64,000 nucleotides of DNA from Streptomyces sp. NBC_01296. Its GTDB lineage: Bacteria > Actinomycetota > Actinomycetes > Streptomycetales > Streptomycetaceae. The notes beneath the pieces were generated by a model, which saw nothing but the letters and a program-made list of their open reading frames with translations, was not told where the DNA came from and did not search any database. The stretch covers positions 434,001 to 498,000 of the forward strand of contig NZ_CP130721.1 in the NCBI RefSeq assembly GCF_035984415.1. The letters run 5' to 3'. A program made the translations under genes and the position numbers. Of this stretch, positions 34,473 to 42,598 are shown one piece after another. Every line of letters begins with the position of its first letter. Within the stretch, counting starts at the first letter, position 1.

Positions 34473-34755
34473 GGCCACTGAGCCTTTTCAGCGTTGCCTC
34501 TCCAGGGTGAGCACTGCGGCGGTGATATCCGTCACGCGGTTCGGGCTGCAGCGGCTCCGACGGAAGATCCGCCAGGACAGGTGGGCGACGCCTCGTTCGA
34601 CAGGAGCGCGGGCCTGGGCGAGTGCCGGGTTCAGCGTCCTGTCCGTTCGGTCGGTGACAGTTCGCCGTTGGGGGCGGCGGATGGCGGTGGTGACCCAGGA
34701 GCCGGAGCCGATGTAGGCGCGGTCGGCGACGATCGGGACGCCCTGGCGTTCGCAG
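34473..34755 (-). pseudogene. IS5-like transposase C-terminal remnant (copy B)
   Basis: The minus strand encodes VPIVADRAYIGSGSWVTTAI, then RAPVERGVAHLSWRIFRRSR, the C-terminal part of an IS5-like DDE transposase (second Asp in VADRAY, Glu in VERGVAH). The end TGAGCCTTTTCAGCGTTGCC matches the terminus at copy A. At about 34755 the frame passes directly into an IS3 OrfA, forming a chimera. Confidence 0.78.
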
Positions 34756-35039
34756 ATTCGGATGATGCGGGACAGGTAGGCCGCGGCCCGGCGCAGGACC
34801 TCGTTCTCCTGCTCCAGCAGCTTGATGCGCCGACGCGCTTCGCGCAGCTCCGCGCTCTCCTGGCTGGAGATTCCGGGCTTGGTCCCGTCGTCGATGTCCG
34901 CCCGGCGCATCCACTTCCACAAGGTCATCGCGTGGACTCCGAAGTCGGCGGCCACCTGCTCGACCGTCACGCCCGGGCCGCGGTTCCTCGCGACCCGCAC
35001 GACATCCTGGCGGAACTCTTCCGGATAAGGCTTGGGCAC
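34756..35039 (-). pseudogene. IS3-family OrfA, fused to IS5-like remnant
   Basis: A GTG at 35039 begins an IS3-type OrfA (PKPYPEEFRQDVVRVARNRG, FGVHAMTLWKWMRRADIDDG, then the leucine-zipper-like RRIKLLEQENEVLRRAAAYL). OrfB is absent: after AAYLS the frame continues as the IS5-like C-terminus. So one element inserted into, or recombined with, the other and most of both was lost. Confidence 0.82.
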
Positions 35040-35155
35040 AGCGACATCCTTCCCACCTGCCCCACAATGGCAAGCCAGATCAGATGTCACCCGATCGTGC
35101 GGCAGACCCCTGGGCTCCACCTGCGTGGGGCGTTGATCTGGCTTCGCAGCCTCCA

Positions 35156-35187
35156 CCCCACCACGTGATCACGACTGAGGGCAGGCC
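35156..35187 (+). repeat. 32-bp direct repeat flanking the Ser/Thr kinase, copy 1
   Basis: Begins CCCCACCACGTGATCACGAC; 29 of 32 bases match 37040-37071. It lies just upstream of the IS3 OrfA remnant and is probably an IS end. Confidence 0.8.
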
Positions 35188-35231
35188 AAAGACCCAGAGC
35201 AGCTCACACCTCTGCACGGCCGGTCGGGCTG

Positions 35232-36842
35232 TTATCTACTGAGTTCCGGCTTCCAGCGCGAGCCCGCGTGGCGGGCGAGGGCAGCGATGAGTGCCTGGTG
35301 CTGCTGCTCGGTCATTGGACCGAGGGCGCAGAGCGGCCAGCGCCCTGCCGTGCTTTGAGGGGAGCGAGGGTGCACCATGCCCGCGGGTCTTATGGAGCTG
35401 ATCTGCGGCCCCTTTCCCTCGGGCTGGATGTGCAGCACGGTGTAGCTGGGGCCCCAACGGAATTCCGCGGAGTGCTCCAACGTGACGGTGGATGCGAGGC
35501 CCCAGGGGTACACCCGGTGCCCCGCGCGGCCGGTGGCGGGGGTGGCATGGCGCGGGTCTGTGGTCGTGATTCCACCGGCGTCAACGCGGAGTGACCAAGG
35601 GCGTCTGTCCTTGAGCGCACGCCGGTGTCGCCGCCAGTTCAAGGTGGCAGCCCCGAGCTTCCTCCCGTACAGGAGGTAGAGCAGAATCGGATAGATCGCA
35701 ATGCAGACAAGCAGTACCGGAGCGTCAGAGGGATCATCATCATTGGGGCCGCCTGCGACGGCCAACACCAACAATCCCGTGCCCGCGTAGAGAAACGGCA
35801 ACGCGAGAGCGGCGAAGAGAAGCCAGTGACGTCTCAGGGACCAACCATCATGAGTCGCGTATGTGGAGATGGGTTCCTGCCCGGTCCAGGTGATCTCGAA
35901 GGCGTCTTCGGTGTCTGACGTCTCACGTGTGAGGGTCCGGGTTGGTGCAGCCCGTGACGGACGCTCCGTATCGGGTTCGCGTGCTCTCGCGCTGGACGTG
36001 GTGACGGGGGGCCGGAGTTGCTGCAGGCGTTCGTAGACGAGTGACGCGCTTTGGGGGCGTCGGTCTGGGTCGCGCTGCAGCAGGTCGGTGAGCAACTGGG
36101 CAACGGACTCCGGCGCATCCGGGCGCTGGCTGCTTAACAGCGGTGGCTCGTCGTCGAGTTTACGACGGATGACAGACAGGGGGGAGCCGTCGTTGAAAGG
36201 AGGCTTGCCGGTGAGCAGGGCGAAGAGGACGCTGCCGAGGGCGTAGAGGTCGGAGCGTTCGTCACCGCGCTGGTCGAGGAACTGTTCCGGTGCGCCGTAG
36301 AGGGCGGTGCCGACGGGGGCGAGCATGGAGGTGGGGACGACGGTGAAGGTGTGGGTGTGGGTGAAGCCGGCGATGCCGAAGTCGACGACTTTGATGCGGC
36401 TGTCAGCGGTGAGCATGACGTTAGACGGTTTGATGTCGTAGTGGACGACCTTGGCCCGGTGAGCGGCGACAAGGGCGGCGCAGATCTCCTGGGTGATCTC
36501 CAGCGCCCGCGCGACGGGCATGGGGGCCTGCTCGTGCATGTGGTGGGCGAGCGTCGTGCCGTCGATGTGTTCCATGACCAAGAACTGCAGGCCGTCATGG
36601 ACGCCCCGGTCATAGAGGGAGACCACGTTCGGGTGGTTGATCTGTGCGGCGGCCACAGCTTCGCGCTCGAACCGATGGAGCAGGTCCGGCGAGGCATCGT
36701 CGTCGCGTACGAGCAGCTTGATCGCCACGTTGCGGTGGAGATCGCGGTCGCGGCCAGCCCAGACCTCGCCCATCCCGCCCCGGCCAAGCCTCTCGCGCAG
36801 CTCATACTTGCCCGCGATTAATGTGCCGCGCTCCACCTGCAC
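35232..36842 (-). CDS. Hanks-type Ser/Thr protein kinase with two TM helices
   Basis: 536 residues from a GTG at 36842; the longer frame to 36968 has no kinase-like leader. Glycine loop LGRGGMGEVW (19-28), catalytic Lys in VAIKLL (42), HYDIKPSN (134-141, HYD in place of HRD), DFG at 154-156 and APEQ at 184-187 make a complete PknB-type kinase domain. A charged linker (about 285-370) leads to two TM segments (LLFAALALPFLYAGTGLLVL; LLVCIAIYPILLYLLYG) and a C-terminal domain of about 120 residues that should also be cytoplasmic. There is no extracellular PASTA region. It stands alone between 32-bp direct repeats. The substrate is unknown. Confidence 0.92.
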   Translation of the reverse strand: MQVERGTLIAGKYELRERLGRGGMGEVWAGRDRDLHRNVAIKLLVRDDDASPDLLHRFEREAVAAAQINHPNVVSLYDRGVHDGLQFLVMEHIDGTTLAHHMHEQAPMPVARALEITQEICAALVAAHRAKVVHYDIKPSNVMLTADSRIKVVDFGIAGFTHTHTFTVVPTSMLAPVGTALYGAPEQFLDQRGDERSDLYALGSVLFALLTGKPPFNDGSPLSVIRRKLDDEPPLLSSQRPDAPESVAQLLTDLLQRDPDRRPQSASLVYERLQQLRPPVTTSSARAREPDTERPSRAAPTRTLTRETSDTEDAFEITWTGQEPISTYATHDGWSLRRHWLLFAALALPFLYAGTGLLVLAVAGGPNDDDPSDAPVLLVCIAIYPILLYLLYGRKLGAATLNWRRHRRALKDRRPWSLRVDAGGITTTDPRHATPATGRAGHRVYPWGLASTVTLEHSAEFRWGPSYTVLHIQPEGKGPQISSIRPAGMVHPRSPQSTAGRWPLCALGPMTEQQHQALIAALARHAGSRWKPELSR

Positions 36843-37039
36843 TCCCAATCGCCTGTCCTGTGGCCGTAGCTGACGGACACCAGTGTTACGGACCACGCCT
36901 GGAGATGAAGGGCGGTTCCCGACGTTTGCCTGGTCGAGCACACCGACCGAGCAACAGCGGAAGTTCAACCCCTGAGGGGAGCGACTCGGGCGACATTCAA
37001 GGCGGGCAAGTCACATGTGCCAACGCCCCGCAGACTCCG

Positions 37040-37071
37040 CCCCACCACATGATCACGACTGAAGACAGGCC
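37040..37071 (+). repeat. 32-bp direct repeat flanking the Ser/Thr kinase, copy 2
   Basis: Begins CCCCACCACATGATCACGAC, 29 of 32 bases identical to 35156-35187, same orientation. It ends 5 bases before the left end of the first IS630-type element. Confidence 0.8.
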
Positions 37072-37109
37072 CTAGCTAGTGCTGTGACCACATTGCTTCA
37101 CCGGGTTGG

Positions 37110-38232
37110 TCAGGCTGCGACCTCGAGAGGGCGTCCGCCCCAGCGGATGCCCTTCTCGCTGCGGATGCGGGCGCGTTCGCGGCGCTGGGCGGCCAGAACG
37201 TCGGGGTGGCGGGCATGCTGGTTGCGCCAGCGCAGGTAGGCATGCAGGGCTCGGGCCTGGACCGTGTGATTGCGGTGGTGGGAGTTGGCGACGGTGAATT
37301 GTCGCAGCAGCCCGAAGTGGGCCTCGATCGGGTTGGCCCAGGACGCGTAGGTCGGGGTGAAGCACAGCTCGACCCGGTTCTTCCGCGCCCAGCGACCGGA
37401 TCGCCTCGCCCTTGTGGGCGGACAGGTTGTCCAAGATGACGTAGATCGGGGCGCCATCAGGGTGGGCCGCGCGGATCGAACTCAACGCAGCCAGGGTGAT
37501 CGCAGCGCCCTTTTTGCCACGGTTGACGCCCCAGAGCTTGTCATCGCCGATCGAGTAGCAGCCGTCGAAGTAGCGGACGCCGTGGGTGCGGTGGTAGGTC
37601 GCTGGGTGCCGCTCGGGCCGGCCCTGCTCGGCCCAGCACGATCCGCCGGTGGGCCGGATGCCGAGCGGCTCGAACTCGTCGAACGCGAAGACTCGGTCCG
37701 GGAAGCGGCCAAGTACGTGCTCGATACGGTCCAGCTTGGCGTCCCGCTCCGGGTCGGGTGACTCCTTCCACGTCTTGGTGTGCTGGAAGGTGATGCCACG
37801 GCGGGCGAGCAGGCACCGTAACGCCTCGCGGCCGATTTGGATCACGCGGCCGTGCACTCTCCGCAGGTAGGCGGCGAGTTTGCGGATGGACCAGCGGGTG
37901 AAGGGCTGGCCGAGCTTGGTCGGGCGGGCGGTGGCCGTCTGGACAACGAAGTCCTCGTCGTCAGGACTGAGCAGGCGGGGACGGCCTCCCGCCCACCGGG
38001 GGTCCAGGCAGGCCAGGCCGATCTCGTTGAACCGGTGGATCACATCCCGGACGGTGTCCTCGTCGGCCTGCACCAGCTGGGCGATCGCGGGAACCCGGTT
38101 TCCGCTGGCCGAGGCCAGCAGCATCATCGAGCGCCGTAACCGCACCGAACTGGTACTGCCCCGGCGCACGATCTGCTGCAGCTTCTGCCCCTCCTGGTCG
38201 GTCAACCTGCGCACACGGACAGGCTCTGCCAC
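37110..38232 (-). pseudogene. IS630-family transposase, frameshifted
   Basis: From a GTG at 38232: HTH (VPAIAQLVQADEDTVRDVIH), linker (RWAGGRPRLLSPDDEDFVVQ), then the DDE core with RVFAFDEFEPLGI and IYVILDNLSAHKGEAIRS. At about 37390 the frame changes: the remainder (RKNRVELCFTPTYASWANPI, with the catalytic Glu in PIEAHFG) is in another frame and ends at 37110. The join is seamless after a one-base change. IS630 elements sometimes use programmed frameshifting, but no clear slippery run is seen at the site, so I favour inactivation. Confidence 0.82.
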
Positions 38233-38326
38233 TACACCTCCAACGGTCGATCCCCGCGGTGAGGCCGCTCGACTGGACCGCCGACGGTCACGGGGCGGCT
38301 GCCCCCCTTGACCGCCTATCACAGGA

Positions 38327-38914
38327 TCAGATGTCGCCCTGGACCAGGGCGTGCAGATGCTCGTCGTGCCATCCGTCTTCGTGTAGCAGGGCGCTGCGCA
38401 TCGTGCCCTCGATGGAGTAGCCGGCCTTCTCCGCTACTCGGCACGATGCCGAGTTGGCCACCGCGTGGCACAGTCGGAGACGGTGCAGACCAAGGTCTTC
38501 GAACGCCCACCGGCTGAGGCGCTGTGTGGCCTCGACCATGGCGCCGCGGCCACGTCCGTCGGGCAGGAGCCAGTACAGGATTTCGGCGCTGCCACCCTGG
38601 AGGTCGATGTCACCCCAGCCGATCAAGCCCACGGCGTGACCACCATCGGGCCGGGCGATGGCCCATATCGCGCTCTGCTCGGTTTGCCAACGCTCGCGCA
38701 TGCGCTCGATGCGCTCGCATGCTTCCTCCTTCGTCGTCACGAAGAGCCGGTTCCACTGGCGAATGCCCGGTTCCTGAGCGGCGGCTACCAGAGCGTCGGC
38801 GTCGCTGACACGCCAGGGACGCAGCTCCAGACCGCTGGGGAGAGCGAGCACGGGCTGTTCCATCTTGGCCATGTGGCCTGCGGGAACGACGGGCGGTATG
38901 GGTGAGGTGATCAT
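38327..38914 (-). CDS. GNAT N-acetyltransferase (RimJ/RimL-like)
   Basis: 195 residues from an ATG at 38914 (ATG at 38872 possible). The GNAT fold is evident: LELRPWRVSDADALVAAAQE, the strand IGWGDIDLQGGSAEILYWLL, the acetyl-CoA loop DGRGRGAMVEATQRL, and HRLRLCHAVANSASCRVAEK followed by AGYSIEGTMRS, the classical RimJ/RimL ending. It would acetylate an amine on a protein N-terminus or small molecule. The gene lies inside the inverted repeats of the first IS630-type element, in the same orientation as its transposase, so it is passenger cargo. Confidence 0.85.
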   Translation of the reverse strand: MITSPIPPVVPAGHMAKMEQPVLALPSGLELRPWRVSDADALVAAAQEPGIRQWNRLFVTTKEEACERIERMRERWQTEQSAIWAIARPDGGHAVGLIGWGDIDLQGGSAEILYWLLPDGRGRGAMVEATQRLSRWAFEDLGLHRLRLCHAVANSASCRVAEKAGYSIEGTMRSALLHEDGWHDEHLHALVQGDI

Positions 38915-38993
38915 CGCGGCATCCTGACACAGCCCTACACGGGACCGAACCGGTACCCGACCATCGACCCGGCGAACCTATGCGGTCAAGGCA

Positions 38994-39030
38994 CTAGTGT
39001 TCTGCGCCCGAAATCTCAGGGCTAAGTCTG
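38994..39030 (+). repeat. left inverted repeat of IS630 element
   Basis: 37 bp, 36 of 37 bases complementary to 40381-40417. Confidence 0.92.
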
Positions 39031-40416
39031 CGCCTGGTTGCTCGGGTCGGATGGGGTGATCTTGGTGAGGTAGTCGGCGAGGGACTTGAGAATCTCGTCG
39101 GCGGTCTTCGTCCAGGTAAAGGGTTTCGGGTCCTCGTTCCAGGTCTCGATCCAGGCCCGGATGTCGTCTTCCAGTGCTTTCACCGAGGTGTGGACGCCGC
39201 GGCGGATGAGCTTGTCGGTCAGCAGACCGAACCACCGCTCGACCTGGTTGATCCAGGAGGAGCCTGTGGGCGTGAAGTGGACATGGAAGCGGGGGTGCCT
39301 GGCCAGCCACGTCTTGATCTCAGAAGTGTTGTGGGTGGCGTAGTTGTCGCAGACCAGGTGCACGTCGAGCTCGTGGGGCACGGCTTTGTCTATGGTGACC
39401 AGGAACTTCTTGAACTCGATCGCGCGATGGCGGCGGTGGAGTTCGCTGATGACGGTGCCGTCGGCGATGTTGAAGGCGGCGAAGAGGCTGGTGATGCCGT
39501 GCCGCAGGTAGTCGTGGGTGCGTCGTTCGGGCATGCCCGGCATCATCGGCAGCACCGGCTGTGAACGGTCCAGAGCCTGGATCTGGCTCTTCTCATCCAC
39601 GCATAACACCACTGCCCGTTCCGGCGGGTTGTGATACAAGCCGACGACGTCGACGACCTTGTCGACGAACTGCGGGTCGGTGGACAGCTTGAAGGAATCC
39701 TGCAGATGCGGCTTGAGATCGAACCGCTTCCAGATCCGGCCGACCGTCGACTTCGACAGCCCCGTCCGAGCTGCCATCGAGGCCCGCGACCAGTGAGTAT
39801 CCTTCCCCGGCGTGGACTCCAGCGTCGCCACGATCACGTCTTCGACCTGGTCAAGGAGAATCGAGGGCGGCCGGCCCGGACGGGGCTCATCGACCAGGCC
39901 TTCAAGGCGATGGGCGATGAAACGACTGCGCCAGCGGTCGACGGTCGAGGCATCGACACAGAGCTCGACCGCGGCCTGCCTGTTCGTCCCGCCCTCCGCA
40001 CAACGCAGGACGATCCTCGCCCGCAGAGCCAGAAACTGGGCGGTCTTCGCACGCCGGGCCCACCGGACCAACTGGTTCCGTTCAGCCTCACTCAGAACCA
40101 GATCGGCCTTCGGCCTGCCGATTCGGGCGGCATCCTCGAGTCCGGCCATCCCCTCGGCGGCGAACTTCCCGCGCCACTTCCTCACCGTCGCTGCGGTCAC
40201 ACCGACCTTGACCGCCACCTGCGCGTTCGGCACCCCGCCTGCGCACGCCAGCACAATGCGCGCCCGCTCTGCGAACCGCGGCGCCACCGCCCCACTCGCC
40301 CAGCGGGACAACTCGGCGTGCTCCTCATTGGACAGGCGGACTTCGACGGCACGAGGACCTGGCGACATGACAACAGGCTACAGACTTAGCCCTGAGATTT
40401 CAGGCGCAGAACACTA
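38995..40416. mobile_element. complete IS630-family element
   Basis: Inverted repeats of 37 bp with a single mismatch, 38994-39030 (starting CTAGTGTTCTGCGCC) and 40381-40417, including the flanking CTAG; the TA at 38995-96 and 40415-16 is the target duplication. One intact transposase fills the element. Its left end abuts the right end of the preceding IS630-type element at the same TA, and its right end abuts the second copy of the 389-bp repeat. Confidence 0.92.
39022..40368 (-). CDS. IS630-family transposase
   Basis: 448 residues. Two N-terminal HTH units (PNAQVAVKVGVTAATVRKWR and NRQAAVELCVDASTVDRWRS) precede the DDE domain: AVVLCVDEKSQIQALDRSQP (first Asp), VHLVCDNYATHNTSEIKTWL (second Asp) and SSWINQVERWFGLLTDKLIR (Glu). 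All three catalytic residues are present and the gene is uninterrupted, so the element is probably functional. Its stop lies within the left terminal repeat. Confidence 0.95.
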   Translation of the reverse strand: MSPGPRAVEVRLSNEEHAELSRWASGAVAPRFAERARIVLACAGGVPNAQVAVKVGVTAATVRKWRGKFAAEGMAGLEDAARIGRPKADLVLSEAERNQLVRWARRAKTAQFLALRARIVLRCAEGGTNRQAAVELCVDASTVDRWRSRFIAHRLEGLVDEPRPGRPPSILLDQVEDVIVATLESTPGKDTHWSRASMAARTGLSKSTVGRIWKRFDLKPHLQDSFKLSTDPQFVDKVVDVVGLYHNPPERAVVLCVDEKSQIQALDRSQPVLPMMPGMPERRTHDYLRHGITSLFAAFNIADGTVISELHRRHRAIEFKKFLVTIDKAVPHELDVHLVCDNYATHNTSEIKTWLARHPRFHVHFTPTGSSWINQVERWFGLLTDKLIRRGVHTSVKALEDDIRAWIETWNEDPKPFTWTKTADEILKSLADYLTKITPSDPSNQAQT

Positions 40417-40417
40417 G
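40381..40417 (-). repeat. right inverted repeat of IS630 element
   Basis: 37 bp, complementary to 38994-39030 with one mismatch. Confidence 0.92.
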
Positions 40418-40802
40418 CTGATTGTTCCGGCGGACGCTTCCGGCCCGCATCGGCCCAAGTAGCCATCGGCGCCGCCAGCAAGATCACTGACTGTAATCGT
40501 CACCTGTCGGATTGTCAGTGGCGCCCTCTACCGTGAATGGCAGCGGTCTTCTTCAGGGGGAGGGCAGGCCATGGCCAACATCGTCTGGCACACCAAGCTC
40601 AAGATGCGTCTCGACCTCACACAAAATGATCTCGGGCAAGGCATTGAGGGCCTGTGGGACCTGATCTACGACACGGATCGGCTCTATGCCTCACGCATCG
40701 TCCCGGTCTCCGAGCGCGGACTGCAGTGCGGCGGGATCTGCCAGGAAAAGGGGGTGGTGGCCTGGATGCACCTGCGGCTGCGCGCCAACGGCCGGCGCGA
40801 GG
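40414..40802 (+). repeat. 389-bp direct repeat, copy 2
   Basis: Near-identical to 22087-22475, starting exactly at the right end of the IS630 element and ending after GGCGCGAGG. Confidence 0.9.
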
Positions 40803-40819
40803 GGCGGCGCAGAGCGTGA
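40571..40819 (+). pseudogene. 5' fragment of the CoiA-like gene
   Basis: 82 codons: the first 77 match the start of the protein at 22244 (one Asn to Ile change), with the same Shine-Dalgarno. The match stops at 40802, and a short unrelated tail ends at 40819. It is a truncated duplicate with no catalytic part. Confidence 0.88.
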
Positions 40820-40865
40820 GTTCGGCGGGGAGAGCGCCGAGCAGTTCTATGGACTGTGACCGTCC

Positions 40866-41267
40866 TCAGCCGGCGAGGGCGACGAGCCTTCGGTGCTCCA
40901 GCTGGTCTTGCTGTCTGGCCGTGAGGTGGACGTGGACGTCCGGGAGGTACTCCTTCAGGAGGGCGTAACCGGCTGTGTAGGCCTCTTCCTGGGCTTCGGC
41001 CTCCGCCGGCATCCAGAGGACCAGCAGCATTTCGTGTCGGCGTGCGCCCTCCGGGGTGGCAAAGGACAGCTCGTGGACGACCAGGTGCGCCTGGTCCACG
41101 GGCAGTGCCGAAACCAGCTCGTCATGGGTCAGATTGGCCTCCAGCTCCGGCGCCAGCACACCCGGGGAATCCGCGAAGCCGAGGATTACGGTATTGATCT
41201 CCCGCCGCTGCCTCAGGTGGTGGAGGGCATCACGGCAGCCTTCCGTCACGCTGATCGGGCTGCTCAC
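40866..41267 (-). CDS. ADF/cofilin-homology domain protein (candidate)
   Basis: 133 residues from an ATG at 41267. The whole length follows the eukaryotic ADF-H pattern: N-terminal SSPISVTEGCRDALHHLRQR (cf. SGxxVxDxxxxxFxxLK), a central strand VNTVILGF-like segment, DELVSALPVDQAHLVVHELS (cf. DDFxxxLPxxxxRYxVYDxx), FATPEGARRHEMLLVLWMPA (cf. FxxxxGxxRxKIxFxxWSP), then the long helix AYTAGYALLKEYLPDVHVHL (cf. YAxSKDxLRRxLxGVxxxIQ). ADF/cofilin binds and severs actin; what a bacterial version binds is unknown, with actin-like filaments or host actin possible. No signal peptide. The start overlaps the upstream stop (ATGA), so the two genes are coupled. Confidence 0.7.
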   Translation of the reverse strand: MSSPISVTEGCRDALHHLRQRREINTVILGFADSPGVLAPELEANLTHDELVSALPVDQAHLVVHELSFATPEGARRHEMLLVLWMPAEAEAQEEAYTAGYALLKEYLPDVHVHLTARQQDQLEHRRLVALAG

Positions 41268-41503
41268 GAAAACCTCGCGTCGCTCGTGGTTTGGGGATCA
41301 CCGAGGGGGTCATCCTTCCACCCCGGTGGGTGTGACGGCTTTGGACTGGCCTCGGGCCGCAGGCCGAGCATGTCCAGCAGCAGCACGAGATCTATTAGGT
41401 CGGCGACGCGGGAAGCAACAGCGCGGCGCGCCGCCGCACGGTCCGCTGTCCCGGAGCACGCCAGGATAGCCGGCGCGTCACAGCCAAACGCCGATCCCAC
41501 CAC
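41264..41503 (-). CDS. small protein coupled to the ADF-like gene
   Basis: 79 residues from a GTG at 41503; a longer frame to 41584 begins with less convincing Arg/Cys-rich sequence. It contains a helix DRAAARRAVASRVADLIDLV and LLLDMLGLRPEASPKPSHPP. Its stop overlaps the ADF-like start by four bases (ATGA), a strong sign of co-expression. No family is recognised. It may be a partner of the ADF-like protein. Confidence 0.5.
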   Translation of the reverse strand: MVGSAFGCDAPAILACSGTADRAAARRAVASRVADLIDLVLLLDMLGLRPEASPKPSHPPGWKDDPLGDPQTTSDARFS

Positions 41504-41811
41504 GCCCACTCGCCGGGTGCAGCCCGAACTGCTCCAAGTGCGCAGGCCTTCGCCACAGGGTCGACTGCCGGGCCTCGTCAACACGACGTGACCGCCGAGG
41601 CGATGCGGCGTTTACATGTCTGCCGCGCTGGTCGCTCCCCCCGCATCCCGCGTGGCGGTCTCCCGGCGATGGGGCCCTGCCCGGATGCCCATCGCCGGGC
41701 GCGCCTGCCTCCCGACCGGCAGGGCGAGCCCTCTTTGACGGGATCAGTCTCAGTCGGCGGAGAGGGCCTGGAGGAGGTAGCCGACCTGGGGTTCGGGCAG
41801 GCGGGCCCGGA
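41504..41811. other. intergenic, no supported gene
   Basis: About 300 bases; it should contain the promoter of the coupled pair. A plus-strand frame at 41588-41875 overlaps the CBM48-like gene antisense and is rejected. Confidence 0.45.
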
Positions 41812-42087
41812 TCAGGTGTGCAGGCGGCTGTTGATCCCGTCGTGGCTGTCGGCCTGGTCCTCGTCGAACCAGTAGTCGCCCGCGGCCAGGTAGCGGAAGG
41901 AATGCACGCTCTTTCCGGGCAGGGCGACGGTCACCGCCCTGGAGCCGTCCTTGCGGGGCATCAGGGTGTGGGTGCCGGGCTGCCAGTCGTTGAAGTCACC
42001 AACCACGCTGACCGGGCCGGGAGGCGTGTCGGCGGGCAGGACGAACGTGACCTGCATACGGTCCTTGAGCTGCTTGCGTTCCAGCAC
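41812..42087 (-). CDS. CBM48/glycogen-binding-domain small protein
   Basis: 91 residues from a GTG at 42087. A single early-set beta-sandwich: VTFVLPADTPPGPVSVVGDF, then NDWQPGTHTLMPRKDG and SVHSFRYLAAGDYWFDEDQA, exactly the pattern of the isoamylase N-terminal/AMPK glycogen-binding domain (GDFNxW and YxxxGxWxxDP-like motifs). It would bind alpha-glucan. No catalytic domain is attached; single-domain versions are common in Streptomyces. Confidence 0.85.
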   Translation of the reverse strand: MLERKQLKDRMQVTFVLPADTPPGPVSVVGDFNDWQPGTHTLMPRKDGSRAVTVALPGKSVHSFRYLAAGDYWFDEDQADSHDGINSRLHT

Positions 42088-42598
42088 GGAATGACTCCTG
42101 GCGGCAGGGGCGAGCGGTCGCGCCCCATCCTCTGGCCCACACCATCCGCCGGCCCGGGAACGCGGCCGTGGCATGGCCCTCCTTCACCCGCCCGGCATGA
42201 CAACCAGGCCGTCTCGGCACGTCCGAGGCTCCTGCCTCCGGGCAGCGTCTAGAACGGGTACGGCAACACTCGACAGGCATACGGCGGCCGGTGCGGGGCA
42301 GTCGCCGACTGGGGCGGACCCGGTCTGTGCGCCTCCCACTCGGCACACCGGGCCCGACCCGGGTCATCATGTGAGGGTCACGCCGGCCCACCTGGGCACC
42401 GCCTGACGGTGCCCAACGGACACAACGTTGGGGTGGCCGCCTGGTCGGCGGCTACTTTGGCGAAAAAGCCACCACGACTGGCATGTGTGACGCCGCGCCT
42501 GGGGAACTTAGGCTGGAGACGGCGGCCGGCGCGCTGAGCGGCCCCCCGGCCGTCACCCGTGAGCACCTGCCCCACTTCCCCCCCCTCCGTGCAGGTGC
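42088..42598. other. intergenic, no supported gene
   Basis: About 510 bases upstream of the CBM48-like gene and downstream of the DNA ligase. Short frames are Arg/Pro-rich. An imperfect GC hairpin pattern near 42550-42600 could serve as a ligase terminator, but I cannot define it. Confidence 0.4.

Larger units (their letters stand above)
37078..38996. mobile_element. IS630-type element carrying an acetyltransferase
   Basis: About 1.9 kb. The left end CTAGTGCTGTGACCACAT (37076-37093) and right end (38980-38997, reverse complement CTAGTGCCTTGACCGCAT) match at 15 of 18 positions, and TA lies at both tips (37077-78, 38995-96), as expected for IS630/Tc1 TA insertion. Inside are a frameshifted IS630 transposase and an intact GNAT gene. 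The right TA is shared with the next element. Confidence 0.7.
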
